Assembly: GCA_002343445.1 (NCBI GenBank)
Contig: DDSP01000043.1
Coordinates: forward strand, 1-36,871
Direction of reading: 5' to 3'
DNA: 36,871 nucleotides
Source of the DNA: Chthonomonas sp. UBA2387
GTDB taxonomy: Bacteria > Armatimonadota > Fimbriimonadia > Fimbriimonadales > Fimbriimonadaceae
A model generated the notes under the pieces. That model saw nothing but the letters and a program-made list of their open reading frames with translations, made no database searches and was not told the origin of the DNA. Made by a program: the position numbers and the translations under genes. Below are positions 23,626 to 30,697 of this stretch, one piece after another. Position 1 is the first letter of the stretch. The number at the start of each line of letters is the position of its first letter.

Positions 23626-25002
23626 ATGGCCACGCGAGCGACCGATCTGGCGGGACTCACTTCCAGCATGCGGCCCGAACCGCTCATCGGCGACTACGAG
23701 TTCGAGGCCTTCTACCGCGGCGCCGGGAGCATCAAGACCGTGCGCGGTGCCGACGCCGTCGCCCGAATGAAGGTCGGGCTTGATCGCCGATCGCAGGACC
23801 CGTTCTACAAGGCCTTTCTCATGGGGCGCTCGGGCGTGGGCAAATCAACCGAGATCACCCGCCTGCTCCGCGACGTTCGCAGGACCTACGCGGGCATCCG
23901 ATTCAGCGTCCGCAAAGAGCTGGACCCCAAGAACTTCACGCCGTTCGACGTGATCCTGTTGATGATGATCCTGCTCGTCGAGCAGACCAACGAGGTGACC
24001 GGCAAGACTCCCAACAAGGAACTCGTGGCGGACCTGCTCGGTTGGTTTGCGGACGAGCGGGAGACTCTGACCAAGGAAGTCGAAGCCGGGGTCGAAGCCG
24101 TCGGCGGGCTGGACACGAAGGACACGTGGTGGGGAAAGGTCATCGGGGCATTTGCGAGCATCAAAGGATCGCTCGCCTACTCCCAACAGCGAAAGACTGA
24201 AGTCGTCGCGTACAAGCTCACTCGGATCTCCGAGCTGGTCGCGACGGCCAACTCTCTGTTGCGCCACTGCCGCGAGTTGTTGCATGGGCACGACGGACGC
24301 GACTGGCTCTTCATTGGGGAGGAGTTCGACAAGTCGGGCGTCCCCAGCGAGCGAACGATCGACCTGTTCCTGAACCACGGCAATGCCGTGTTTCAAGACC
24401 TCGAAACCAACTTGATCTTCAACATGCCGCTTGGGCTGGCGTTTGGGGCGCGCAACGCCGAACTTCCCCCCATCGCGAAGGAAGTTCTCTACGACACGCC
24501 TGTATTCACGAAGGACCGACAACCCCATGACGCAGGGCGAGACTTTGCCCGCCAGATCGTCCTCGCCAGAGCGGAGCCGGACCTCTTCGCCGAAGGCCAA
24601 TTGGACCGGCTCATCATTGCGTCGGGGGCCAACCTGCGCGAGTTGTTCTCGATGATTCAAGAGGCCGCAACGTCGGCGCGCGTCGAGCAGCGGAACCAGA
24701 TCACCGACGAGGACGTGAGCGGGGTGATCAGGCGGTGGACCTCGACCTACGAGAGCAAGCTTGGCCAGACCCAATACGACGTGGAGAAGATTGACAACAA
24801 GGTCAAGATCGACCGCTTGGAGAGTGTCTACCGTCGAAACGACCCTGCAGCAGAATTGCCTGACAACGTCCTGGGCATCCTGTTGCAGGCCAACGCGGTG
24901 CAGGAGTTCAACGGCGAGCACTGGATCGCCGTCCATCCGCTCATGGTGCGGGTTCTCGCGAAGTTTCGTGATCTGGGCGATGCTGCGGGAGGGGCCACGT
25001 AG
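23626..25002 (+). CDS. P-loop ATPase of a STAND/AAA-like conflict-system type
   Basis: 458 aa. Walker A GRSGVGKST is at residues 67-75, followed by helix EITRLLRDV. Walker B with adjacent acidic residues is DWLFIGEEFD at about 227-236. Before the P-loop the segment VRGADAVARMKVGLDRR is the N-terminal helix that often precedes such NTPase domains. After Walker B there is a sensor-like region (LIFNMPLGLAFGARN) and a helical lid (ANLRELFSMIQEAATSARVE). The C-terminus (LPDNVLGILLQANAVQEFNGEHWIAVHPL) looks like a winged helix. The architecture resembles the active ATPases that pair with inactive-STAND (iSTAND) repeat proteins in bacterial conflict systems, as I recall them; this is recognition by eye. 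The next gene, 74 bases on, encodes the matching LRR protein. A TAGACT lies 11 bases before the ATG. No effector domain is visible. Confidence 0.7.
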   Translation: MATRATDLAGLTSSMRPEPLIGDYEFEAFYRGAGSIKTVRGADAVARMKVGLDRRSQDPFYKAFLMGRSGVGKSTEITRLLRDVRRTYAGIRFSVRKELDPKNFTPFDVILLMMILLVEQTNEVTGKTPNKELVADLLGWFADERETLTKEVEAGVEAVGGLDTKDTWWGKVIGAFASIKGSLAYSQQRKTEVVAYKLTRISELVATANSLLRHCRELLHGHDGRDWLFIGEEFDKSGVPSERTIDLFLNHGNAVFQDLETNLIFNMPLGLAFGARNAELPPIAKEVLYDTPVFTKDRQPHDAGRDFARQIVLARAEPDLFAEGQLDRLIIASGANLRELFSMIQEAATSARVEQRNQITDEDVSGVIRRWTSTYESKLGQTQYDVEKIDNKVKIDRLESVYRRNDPAAELPDNVLGILLQANAVQEFNGEHWIAVHPLMVRVLAKFRDLGDAAGGAT

Positions 25003-25076
25003 AGGGTGCCTACACCTCGAACGAGGTCGTTGAGCACCTAGCGACCTGGGCGTCTACGGCTCCGAAGGGGCTGGTC

Positions 25077-25970
25077 GTGGTGGCCTATCGCGAGGAGGAG
25101 ACTGCCCTCGCCGCCATCGTTCGCCTCAAGACGCGGCTCCAACGCCGCCAGGCGAAATGCCGATTGCCGAAGGGGCTCGACGGCCGAGCGACAGCACTAG
25201 CCCTGGTTGAGAGGTTGGGTCGCTTTCAGGGCGAGGTGCTGCATGTGTTGGGCTGGGAGAAGTCCTTTGGGCAGGGCGACGTCGCCGCCAACCTCTATGA
25301 CCTGAACTTCTTGCGCGAGGAGGTTGCCTTTGCGCCAAGGGTCCAAGTGTGGTGGATGCCGGTCACCATGCGGGACGCCCTGATGCGATTCGCCCCCGAC
25401 ACGTGGTCGGTGGTGGATCTTCGGCTCGCCCTGGCGGATGAGGACGAGTATGTCGAACTCCATCCGATCGTGGCCGAGAGGGTTCGGCGTCAGTTGCGCC
25501 TGCGAGCGGGTGCGCCTATTCCAAGGGCCAGTGCCGGACGTATTCGGAACCTGGATCTTTCGTTCAGTTCTTTGAGCTCGGAAGGGCTTCACGGCTTTGA
25601 AGCATTCACCGCCCTGCAGTGGCTGCGCCTCGGTGGCACGCGGGTCTCGGACGTCTCCCCCTTGAGGGGCCTCACCGTCCTGCGACTTCTGGACCTCGGT
25701 GGCACGCCGGTCTCGGAGGTCTCCCCCCTGGAAGGACTCACCGCCCTACGGGTGCTGTCCCTCGGTGGCACGCGGGTCTCGGACGTCTCCCCCCTGGCGT
25801 GCCTCACCGCCCTGCAGAGGCTGGTCCTCAGGAACACGTCGGTCTCGGACGTCTCCCCCCTGTCGAACCTCACCGCTCTGCAGAGGCTGTACCTCCGAGG
25901 TACACAGGTCTCGCCCAAGGCGGTCGAGGAACTCAGGCGGGCGTTGCCGGAGTGCGAGATCGTGTTCTGA
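25077..25970 (+). CDS. LRR protein with an iSTAND-like N-terminal domain
   Basis: 297 aa from GTG 25077. The N-terminal part (about 1-150) looks like a P-loop-derived fold without a Walker A motif: hydrophobic strand LVVVAYREEETALAAIV, then GEVLHVLGW, an NLYDLNFLREEV helix and VQVWWMPVTMRDALMRFAPDTW followed by VVDLRLALAD. That last block is characteristic, as I remember it, of inactive STAND (iSTAND) modules. Residues from about 165 hold leucine-rich repeats: one irregular unit, four nearly identical 22-residue units (LRLGGTRVSDVSPLRGLTVL type), and a partial fifth ending ALPECEIVF. The reading frame is open upstream to 24972, where EGAYTSNEVVEHLATWASTA looks protein-like, but no standard start codon lies there. 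The true start may be earlier or non-standard. The upstream partner is the ATPase gene. Confidence 0.7.
   Translation: MVAYREEETALAAIVRLKTRLQRRQAKCRLPKGLDGRATALALVERLGRFQGEVLHVLGWEKSFGQGDVAANLYDLNFLREEVAFAPRVQVWWMPVTMRDALMRFAPDTWSVVDLRLALADEDEYVELHPIVAERVRRQLRLRAGAPIPRASAGRIRNLDLSFSSLSSEGLHGFEAFTALQWLRLGGTRVSDVSPLRGLTVLRLLDLGGTPVSEVSPLEGLTALRVLSLGGTRVSDVSPLACLTALQRLVLRNTSVSDVSPLSNLTALQRLYLRGTQVSPKAVEELRRALPECEIVF
25623..25886 (+). repeat. Four tandem 66-bp LRR coding repeats
   Basis: Units start at 25623, 25689, 25755 and 25821, with a partial fifth from 25887. DNA identity between units is high, with stretches such as GGTCTCGGACGTCTCCCCC repeated. This near-identity at DNA level suggests recent expansion and possible copy-number change by slippage. 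Confidence 0.85.
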
Positions 25971-25975
25971 GGGAC

Positions 25976-26010
25976 CACCCCGGCCTTCGGCCAACCCTCC
26001 GGGGGAGGGG
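25976..26010. terminator. Hairpins between the convergent LRR and GNAT genes
   Basis: A palindrome GGCC-TTC-GGCC (25982-25992) is followed by CCCTCC/GGAGGG (25995-26000 and 26004-26009, loop GGG), then an A/T-rich AATTAGTTA. It sits between a plus-strand stop at 25970 and a minus-strand stop at 26017, fitting a bidirectional terminator or extragenic palindrome. Confidence 0.55.
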
Positions 26011-26016
26011 AATTAG

Positions 26017-26703
26017 TTATCGGGGGTGGTTGGGTTCAACAAGCCCCGACAACGCCTCCGACTCCTCCGCGCAGCCAGCCGGATAGCCGAGCACCAAGCG
26101 GTGAAAGTCGGTGACGAGGTGGGGCCAGTCGCAGGGTTCCTCCTCGAACGCCAGCAGCCAAAGCGGGACGCGTTCGCGGTCGGGGGCGAGGGCGGGTTGG
26201 TGGTAGCTCCTGGTCACCACGCGCGCGCCGCGCCGAAGAAAGAACTCCACCCGTGCATGGCGATAGGCCTCTTCCTCGGGCGAGGCGGCGAGTTCGGGGC
26301 GCTCGCATTCCAAGAACACCGCCGCCACGGACGAGCCCATGTCGGCGGCTTCGCGGCGGCAGGTCTCCCGCACGAATTCGATCAGCCGCGTGCCCACTCC
26401 AGCCTTGCGATGGCGCGGGTCGGCAGCCAGGTAGATGAGGAACCCCGTCCGCGCGACCGCATGCACCGTGAAGTAAGCCAGCCCCGCGAGCGAACCGCCC
26501 GACTCGGCCACGGCCAGAAGGACCCGGTGCTCGGGGTCGCGGCACAGGTCCGGGTCGCCGGAGGCCACGCGCGCGAAGCGTTCCAGCGGTTCCCGCTCGT
26601 CGCGGGGGAACGTCTCGACGTAGAGTTCCAGCGCCGGCCAGAACAGGGGGTCGCCGGGCGAGGCCAGCAGTCGCAGGGCGACCGTATCGCTCGGGGCGCT
26701 CAC
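26017..26703 (-). CDS. GNAT-family acetyltransferase
   Basis: 228 aa, probable acyl-CoA-dependent N-acetyltransferase. The acetyl-CoA motif A region is visible as LIYLAADPRHRKAGVGTRLIEF, followed by the motif B-like AAVFLECERPEL and a late YRHARVEFFLRRGARVV segment. A preceding strand AGLAYFTVHAVARTG completes the core. The substrate is unknown. The GTG start at 26703 overlaps the ferritin stop as GTGA, so translation is coupled to the ferritin gene. No standard ribosome binding site is needed for this start. It converges on the LRR gene. Confidence 0.8.
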   Translation of the reverse strand: MSAPSDTVALRLLASPGDPLFWPALELYVETFPRDEREPLERFARVASGDPDLCRDPEHRVLLAVAESGGSLAGLAYFTVHAVARTGFLIYLAADPRHRKAGVGTRLIEFVRETCRREAADMGSSVAAVFLECERPELAASPEEEAYRHARVEFFLRRGARVVTRSYHQPALAPDRERVPLWLLAFEEEPCDWPHLVTDFHRLVLGYPAGCAEESEALSGLVEPNHPR

Positions 26704-27191
26704 TCTTCTTCGAACGCGTCCAGCAGCGGTTCGGCCTGGAAGAGGTTGATGCCGCTCGCCACGAGGTCGGCCAGTTTCTCCATCTTGGTCTCTTCCTCGA
26801 CCTGCTCTTCGATGAACCACTGGAGGAACTGAAGGCCCGTGGCGTCGTTGGCTTCCGTGGCGGCTTGGGCCATCGCACGGAACTCGCCGCTGACTTTGGC
26901 TTCGCTGGCCGCCGCCGCCGCGACGCATGCCGCCGCATCGGTGTAGGATGTGGTCGCCGGGCCGATGGCGGGCAGGTCGTAGTGCACGCCGTTGTCGTCG
27001 AGGAACCGCATGATCTTGGCGGCGTGCTGCGCCTCTTCCACGGATTGACTCATGAAGAGCTTGGCCCAGCGGTCGAGGCTGTTCCGGCGGAACCAGATCG
27101 CGATGCCGTAGTAGTTCATGTGGGCGTTCAGTTCGCTCGCGATCTGCTTGACGAGCATGGCGGCCAGTCGGTCTGAAATCATGCGTGGCAT
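26700..27191 (-). CDS. Ferritin-like iron-storage protein
   Basis: 163 aa, non-haem ferritin that oxidises and stores iron in a cage. Ferroxidase ligands are visible: Glu in LVKQIASELNAHMNYYG, the ExxH-type pair in SVEEAQHAAKIM, and acidic helix EEQVEEETKM later in the chain. The FTN-type four-helix length is normal. The start at MPRMISDRL (27191) is chosen over the longer frame from 27233, because a minus-strand CATACT lies six bases upstream. The stop overlaps the GNAT start, so the two are co-translated. Iron regulation is not evident from the sequence. Confidence 0.9.
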   Translation of the reverse strand: MPRMISDRLAAMLVKQIASELNAHMNYYGIAIWFRRNSLDRWAKLFMSQSVEEAQHAAKIMRFLDDNGVHYDLPAIGPATTSYTDAAACVAAAAASEAKVSGEFRAMAQAATEANDATGLQFLQWFIEEQVEEETKMEKLADLVASGINLFQAEPLLDAFEEE

Positions 27192-27197
27192 GGACCC

Positions 27198-27203
27198 AGT
27201 ATG
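27198..27203 (-). promoter_or_regulatory. -10 element of a probable leaderless ferritin gene
   Basis: On the minus strand CATACT is followed by six bases (GGGTCC) and the ATG at 27191. Confidence 0.55.
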
Positions 27204-27254
27204 GACCACTGGCGGCGAGTGCCTCGGTAACATGACCGACCGGCAGGCTGGCCC

Positions 27255-27818
27255 ATGAGCGACTCATCCCCCACCCGAATCGCGGTCGTCGGCACGAGTT
27301 GCGCGGGCAAATCCACGATGGCCGCCGCGTTGGCACAACACTTCGGCTTGCCCAGGGTCGAGTTGGATGCGATCTACTGGGGGCCGGATTGGACGCCGAC
27401 ACCGCCCGAAGAGTTTCGCGCGCGAGTCGCCGAAGCGCTGGCGCAACCGGGCTGGGTGGTGGACGGCAACTACGGTATGGTCCGCGACCTGATTTGGCCG
27501 CGAGCGCAGCGCGTGGTGTGGCTGAACTTCGGGTTGGCCACGGTGTTCCGGAGGGGCCTTCGGCGGACGCTTCGGCGGGGCCTGACGCGGGAGGAGCTTT
27601 GGAACGGCAACCGCGAATCGCTCGCGCGGCAGTTGTTCACGCGGGACTCGCTGCTGCTTTGGATTCTGACCACGCACCGCCGGAGGCGGCGTCAGTTCGA
27701 GGCGTTGCGCGCGTCTGGGACGTACCCGCACCTGGAATGGGTGGAGTTCCGCACGCCTCGGGACGCCGACGAGTGGTTGGCGGAGCTCACCAATCGCCGA
27801 TCGGCGCCGGGTGCATGA
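27255..27818 (+). CDS. P-loop kinase-like protein (FlaR/topology modulator type)
   Basis: 187 aa. Walker A is GTSCAGKST near residue 13, followed by MAAALAQHFGLPRVELDAIYWGPDW, a pattern typical of small adenylate-kinase-like proteins annotated as DNA topology modulation protein FlaR. WVVDGNYG and the Arg-rich lid (RRGLRRTLRRG) follow, and HLEWVEFRTPRDADEWL closes the fold. The exact substrate is unknown. The start ATG at 27255 has only a weak upstream GGCAGG. It converges on the nucleotidyltransferase gene and overlaps it by 32 bases tail to tail. Confidence 0.85.
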   Translation: MSDSSPTRIAVVGTSCAGKSTMAAALAQHFGLPRVELDAIYWGPDWTPTPPEEFRARVAEALAQPGWVVDGNYGMVRDLIWPRAQRVVWLNFGLATVFRRGLRRTLRRGLTREELWNGNRESLARQLFTRDSLLLWILTTHRRRRRQFEALRASGTYPHLEWVEFRTPRDADEWLAELTNRRSAPGA

Positions 27819-28572
27819 TCCAGTTCCACTCGCTGTCTTCCAGGAAGTGGCGACAGTGCTGGCGGTAGTCCACCTCGAGCGGCAACCAGGCGTGGAGTTG
27901 ATCCGAAACGGCGTTGGCCTCTTCTGGCGAGGGTTGGCGGTTGAGTCGGGTGAGGGCCTGAGTCATGCCTTCCGGCTTGTCCGGGCACTCCTCGACCGCG
28001 CGGAGCGCCCACTTGTGATAGGGGTACAGCCTTCGGTTGTGAGCCAGGATCAGGCGCATGGCGAACAGGGAGAACTCGGCGACCGCGCGCGACATCAGGG
28101 TGGCGTCGTCGCGTCTGGCGGCTTCGCGGATGTACCAGTGCCAGATCATCAGTTGGCTGTGGAAGCGGCGGATGCGTTCCTCGACGCCTGCCTCCGGGTA
28201 GACGAGGATTCGCTCGACCAGCCGATGGACTTCGCCGGTCCGATCGAACAGGACGATCGCGCCGAGAAAGGCCGACCGGGCGGGCTCGCTGCCGCGTTCC
28301 GCCACCATGCGCAGGAAGGGGAGGTCCACGAACTTGCCCTCGGCGTAGCCCCCTTCGTAGTCGGTCAGGTCGGTTCGGTGGACCATGAGGCCGTCTTCGG
28401 CGAGACACCGGGCAAAGGCATCCGCCTCCATCACGGCCATGAAGTCCACGTCCGATCCGGGGGTCGCCCAGCCCTTGGCCACCGACCCGCCGACGACCAC
28501 GGCCAGGACGTCCTGAATCGGTTCGTAGGCCTTGGCGAGTTTCTGGATCGCGCGTTCGTGGTGGTCGTGCAC
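27787..28572 (-). CDS. Nucleotidyltransferase-domain protein
   Basis: 261 aa. The polymerase-beta-like nucleotidyltransferase motif GGSVAKGWATPGSDVDFMAV lies near residue 30, with the two metal-binding aspartates in the DVD triad. The rest is helical and could bind a nucleotide or antibiotic-like substrate; the family includes aminoglycoside adenylyltransferase-like and minimal NTase-HEPN enzymes. I cannot tell the substrate. The start GTG at 28572 is chosen because it precedes HDHHERAIQKLAKAYEPI, and a minus-strand TAGGCT lies seven bases upstream, indicating a leaderless message. The longer frame from 28698 adds 42 unlikely residues. It overlaps the convergent kinase gene by 32 bases. Confidence 0.82.
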   Translation of the reverse strand: MHDHHERAIQKLAKAYEPIQDVLAVVVGGSVAKGWATPGSDVDFMAVMEADAFARCLAEDGLMVHRTDLTDYEGGYAEGKFVDLPFLRMVAERGSEPARSAFLGAIVLFDRTGEVHRLVERILVYPEAGVEERIRRFHSQLMIWHWYIREAARRDDATLMSRAVAEFSLFAMRLILAHNRRLYPYHKWALRAVEECPDKPEGMTQALTRLNRQPSPEEANAVSDQLHAWLPLEVDYRQHCRHFLEDSEWNWIMHPAPIGDW

Positions 28573-28579
28573 GGGCGTC

Positions 28580-28585
28580 AGCCTA
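28580..28585 (-). promoter_or_regulatory. -10 element of a probable leaderless nucleotidyltransferase gene
   Basis: On the minus strand TAGGCT is followed by seven bases (GACGCCC) and the GTG at 28572. Confidence 0.5.
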
Positions 28586-28691
28586 CTGTGTCGCCGCCCG
28601 AGACCGGAGGGACCTCTCGAAGTCTCGGCCCATGACCGGAATGGGCACAACGGAGTGTGTCTTCCGGCGGGCGGGGCAGAATGCATCGAGC

Positions 28692-29075
28692 ATGGCACCG
28701 ATCAGCGAAGGCATCACGTTCCTCCCGACCGACGACCTCGAAGCGACCCACGCGTTCTACGCGGATGTTTTGGGTCTTGAGTGCGTCCTCGACCAGGGGA
28801 CGTGTCGCATCTATCGCGTGGTCGGCCAGAGCTACTGGGGATTCTGCCAACGGGCTGCGCCGGTCGCGCCGGAGCAGGTCGTGCTGACGTTGTGCAGCGA
28901 CGACGTGGACGATTGGCATCGGCGGGTCGTGGAGTCGCGGAGCGAGACGGACGGCCCTCCGCGGGCCAACCCGACGTACGGGATCTACCACTTCTACACC
29001 CGCGACCCGAACGGCTACCGGATCGAGGTCCAGCGGTTCCTCGATCCGGATTGGGCGCGCAGGGTTAGCTCTTGA
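28692..29075 (+). CDS. VOC-family protein
   Basis: 127 aa, a single glyoxalase/bleomycin-resistance type domain. ITFLPTDDLEATHAFYADVLGLE starts the first module, and the second ends with YHFYTRDPNGYRIEVQRFLDP, with a metal-ligand-like Glu in EVQRF. Function unknown: family members include dioxygenases, isomerases and antibiotic-binding proteins. The ATG at 28692 is the domain-consistent start; CAGAAT lies nine bases before it, so any leader would be very short. The 3' end overlaps the alcohol dehydrogenase gene on the other strand by 61 bases. Confidence 0.83.
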   Translation: MAPISEGITFLPTDDLEATHAFYADVLGLECVLDQGTCRIYRVVGQSYWGFCQRAAPVAPEQVVLTLCSDDVDDWHRRVVESRSETDGPPRANPTYGIYHFYTRDPNGYRIEVQRFLDPDWARRVSS

Positions 29076-30109
29076 GGCTGGCTGTCGATGACGAAGCGGT
29101 AGCGGACGTCGCTCTTCATCATGCGTTCGTAAGCTTCGTTGATGGCGGACATGGGGATCGTTTCGATGTCGGAAACGATGCCGTGCGCTCCGCAGAAGTC
29201 CAGCATTTCCTGGGTCTCCCGAATGCCGCCGATCAGCGAGCCGCTGAGCGATCGCCGCCGGAAGACCAGGGGGAATGCCGCCACAGGTGTTGGGTTGGGC
29301 AAGCCAAGCAAGACCATGCGTCCGTCCCAGCCGAGAAGGCCCAGATAGGGATTGAGGTCGTGTTCGGCCGAAACCGTGTTGAGGATGAGATCGAAGCTGC
29401 CCGCGTGGGAATCAAACACCGAGGGCTCGTCTGTGGCGATGAAGTAGTGCGCGCCGAGCCTCTGAGCGTCGACACCCTTCGACGGCGAGTGGCTGAGAAC
29501 GGTCACTTCGCAACCCATGGCACGCGCGAACTTGACGGCCATGTGACCCAAGCCCCCCAGCCCAACGACGCCGACCTTCGTGCCAGGCTTGGCTCCAAAG
29601 TGCCGCAAGGGAGAGTAGGTGGTGATGCCTGCGCACAAGAGCGGCGCGGCTGCGTCGAGGGGCAAGGAGTCCGGCACACGGAGGACGTAGTTCTCGTCCA
29701 CGACGATTTGCGTCGAGTATCCGCCATAGGTGATGCTTCCGTCCTTGTCTTCACCGCCGTAGGTGAAGAGCAGCCCCTTTGTGCAGTATTGCTCCTCGCC
29801 AGCCTGGCATGCGGCACACGAGCGGCACGAATCCACGAAGCAGCCGACACCCACCGAGTCACCGGGCCGGAACTTCGTGACTGCAGAGCCTGTCCGCACC
29901 ACCTTGCCGACGATCTCGTGGCCCGGCACCATTGGGTAGCGGGACATGTTCCACTCGTTCCGCACGAAGTGGATGTCCGAGTGGCAGACCCCGCAGTACA
30001 GGATGTCGATGTGAACGTCGTTTGGGCCGGGTTCTCGTCGGTCGAAGCTCCACGGTTCGAGCTGCGATGTGGCAGAGTGAGCGGCGTAGGCGGGGGTTCG
30101 TAGACTCAT
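29015..30109 (-). CDS. Zinc-dependent alcohol dehydrogenase (cinnamyl/YahK type)
   Basis: 364-aa medium-chain NADP-dependent alcohol/aldehyde reductase. Catalytic zinc ligands are in CGVCHSDIHF and GHEIVG, with the third in LLCAGITTYSP. Structural zinc cysteines are in CRSCAACQAGEEQYC. The Rossmann motif GVVGLGGLGHMAVKFA and VLSHSPSK follow. This matches the YahK/cinnamyl alcohol dehydrogenase group that reduces many aldehydes. The family normally ends near YRFVIDS; here about 20 further residues are encoded antisense to the VOC gene, so the C-terminal tail is an unusual extension or the stop was moved. TACCTT lies nine bases before the ATG at 30109. It lies downstream of a DUF433 antitoxin gene and a broken toxin. 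Confidence 0.92.
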   Translation of the reverse strand: MSLRTPAYAAHSATSQLEPWSFDRREPGPNDVHIDILYCGVCHSDIHFVRNEWNMSRYPMVPGHEIVGKVVRTGSAVTKFRPGDSVGVGCFVDSCRSCAACQAGEEQYCTKGLLFTYGGEDKDGSITYGGYSTQIVVDENYVLRVPDSLPLDAAAPLLCAGITTYSPLRHFGAKPGTKVGVVGLGGLGHMAVKFARAMGCEVTVLSHSPSKGVDAQRLGAHYFIATDEPSVFDSHAGSFDLILNTVSAEHDLNPYLGLLGWDGRMVLLGLPNPTPVAAFPLVFRRRSLSGSLIGGIRETQEMLDFCGAHGIVSDIETIPMSAINEAYERMMKSDVRYRFVIDSQPQELTLRAQSGSRNRWTSIR

Positions 30110-30149
30110 CCGGGCTCGAAGGTACCTGAGTCTCGGACTCGCTTCCGGG

Positions 30150-30258
30150 CACTCATGGAGTTCTTGGAGTTTATGGAAGTCGCGTCGGTTTTCCGTGAGG
30201 ATGGCACCTCGTGCCCGAGGGCCTGCAAGTGAGCCACCAACTCAAACGAGCAGTTCTC
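30150..30258 (-). pseudogene. Remnant of a DUF5615-type (VapC-like) toxin gene
   Basis: Directly after the DUF433 gene on the minus strand, one frame encodes ENCSFELVAHLQALGHE, which matches the first conserved block of DUF5615 PIN-like toxins. The next frame, joined at 30208, encodes GAILTENRRDFHKLQELHE, which matches a later conserved block. About 30-35 internal codons, the start and the C-terminus are missing, and the two pieces are in different frames. The remnant runs up to the alcohol dehydrogenase start. DUF433-DUF5615 pairs are a known toxin-antitoxin type, which explains the location. The assignment rests on short blocks recognised by eye. Confidence 0.6.
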
Positions 30259-30259
30259 C

Positions 30260-30682
30260 TCAGGCTGCCTCCTCGTGCGCTCGGCGCTGCGATTCGATCA
30301 GATCGGCGTGCGCGGCATAGAAGTCCCACGCCATGGTCAGATCGGCGATCGTCAACATCGGGAAGTTCGCCAGAAGCTGTGCGTCCCCCAGACCTTCCTG
30401 TTTGAGCGAGACCAGCAGCCAAACCGGAATCCTCGTATTGCGGATGCAGACGTCTCCGCCCATCACGTCGCTTGTCGAGCGGTAAGGCAGCAGATCTGGG
30501 GCCGAATCGAGAACCTGCCTGAGAGCCTCTGGCGACAGACTCGTGCGAGACGTCTCGGCGGCAAGCAGGAAGTCCCTGACGATTCTTGTCAGCGCCTCAT
30601 CGGGGGAGGCGACCTGAAGGGCCTGGGCGAGGTCGTTCAATCGTCGCTCGGTATCTGCATCGAGTTCGATGGTCCTTCGCAT
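30260..30682 (-). CDS. RHH-DUF433 antitoxin
   Basis: 140 aa. Residues 1-45 (MRRTIELDADTERRLNDLAQ and the following helix) resemble a ribbon-helix-helix DNA-binding unit. Residues 60-125 match DUF433, with GGDVCIRNTRIPVWLLVSL and LLANFPMLTIADLTMAWDF as the characteristic blocks. Antitoxins of this kind neutralise DUF5615/VapC-like RNases and repress their own operon. Here the downstream toxin is broken, so the antitoxin is orphaned. The start ATG at 30682 is 15 bases after the CocE stop; no clear ribosome binding site is seen. Confidence 0.8.
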   Translation of the reverse strand: MRRTIELDADTERRLNDLAQALQVASPDEALTRIVRDFLLAAETSRTSLSPEALRQVLDSAPDLLPYRSTSDVMGGDVCIRNTRIPVWLLVSLKQEGLGDAQLLANFPMLTIADLTMAWDFYAAHADLIESQRRAHEEAA

Positions 30683-30697
30683 GGCTTTGCTGTGGGT

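Noticed and set aside
25623..25886. Tandem repeats considered as a CRISPR array
   Set aside because: Units are contiguous 66-bp in-frame coding repeats without spacers and encode leucine-rich repeats.
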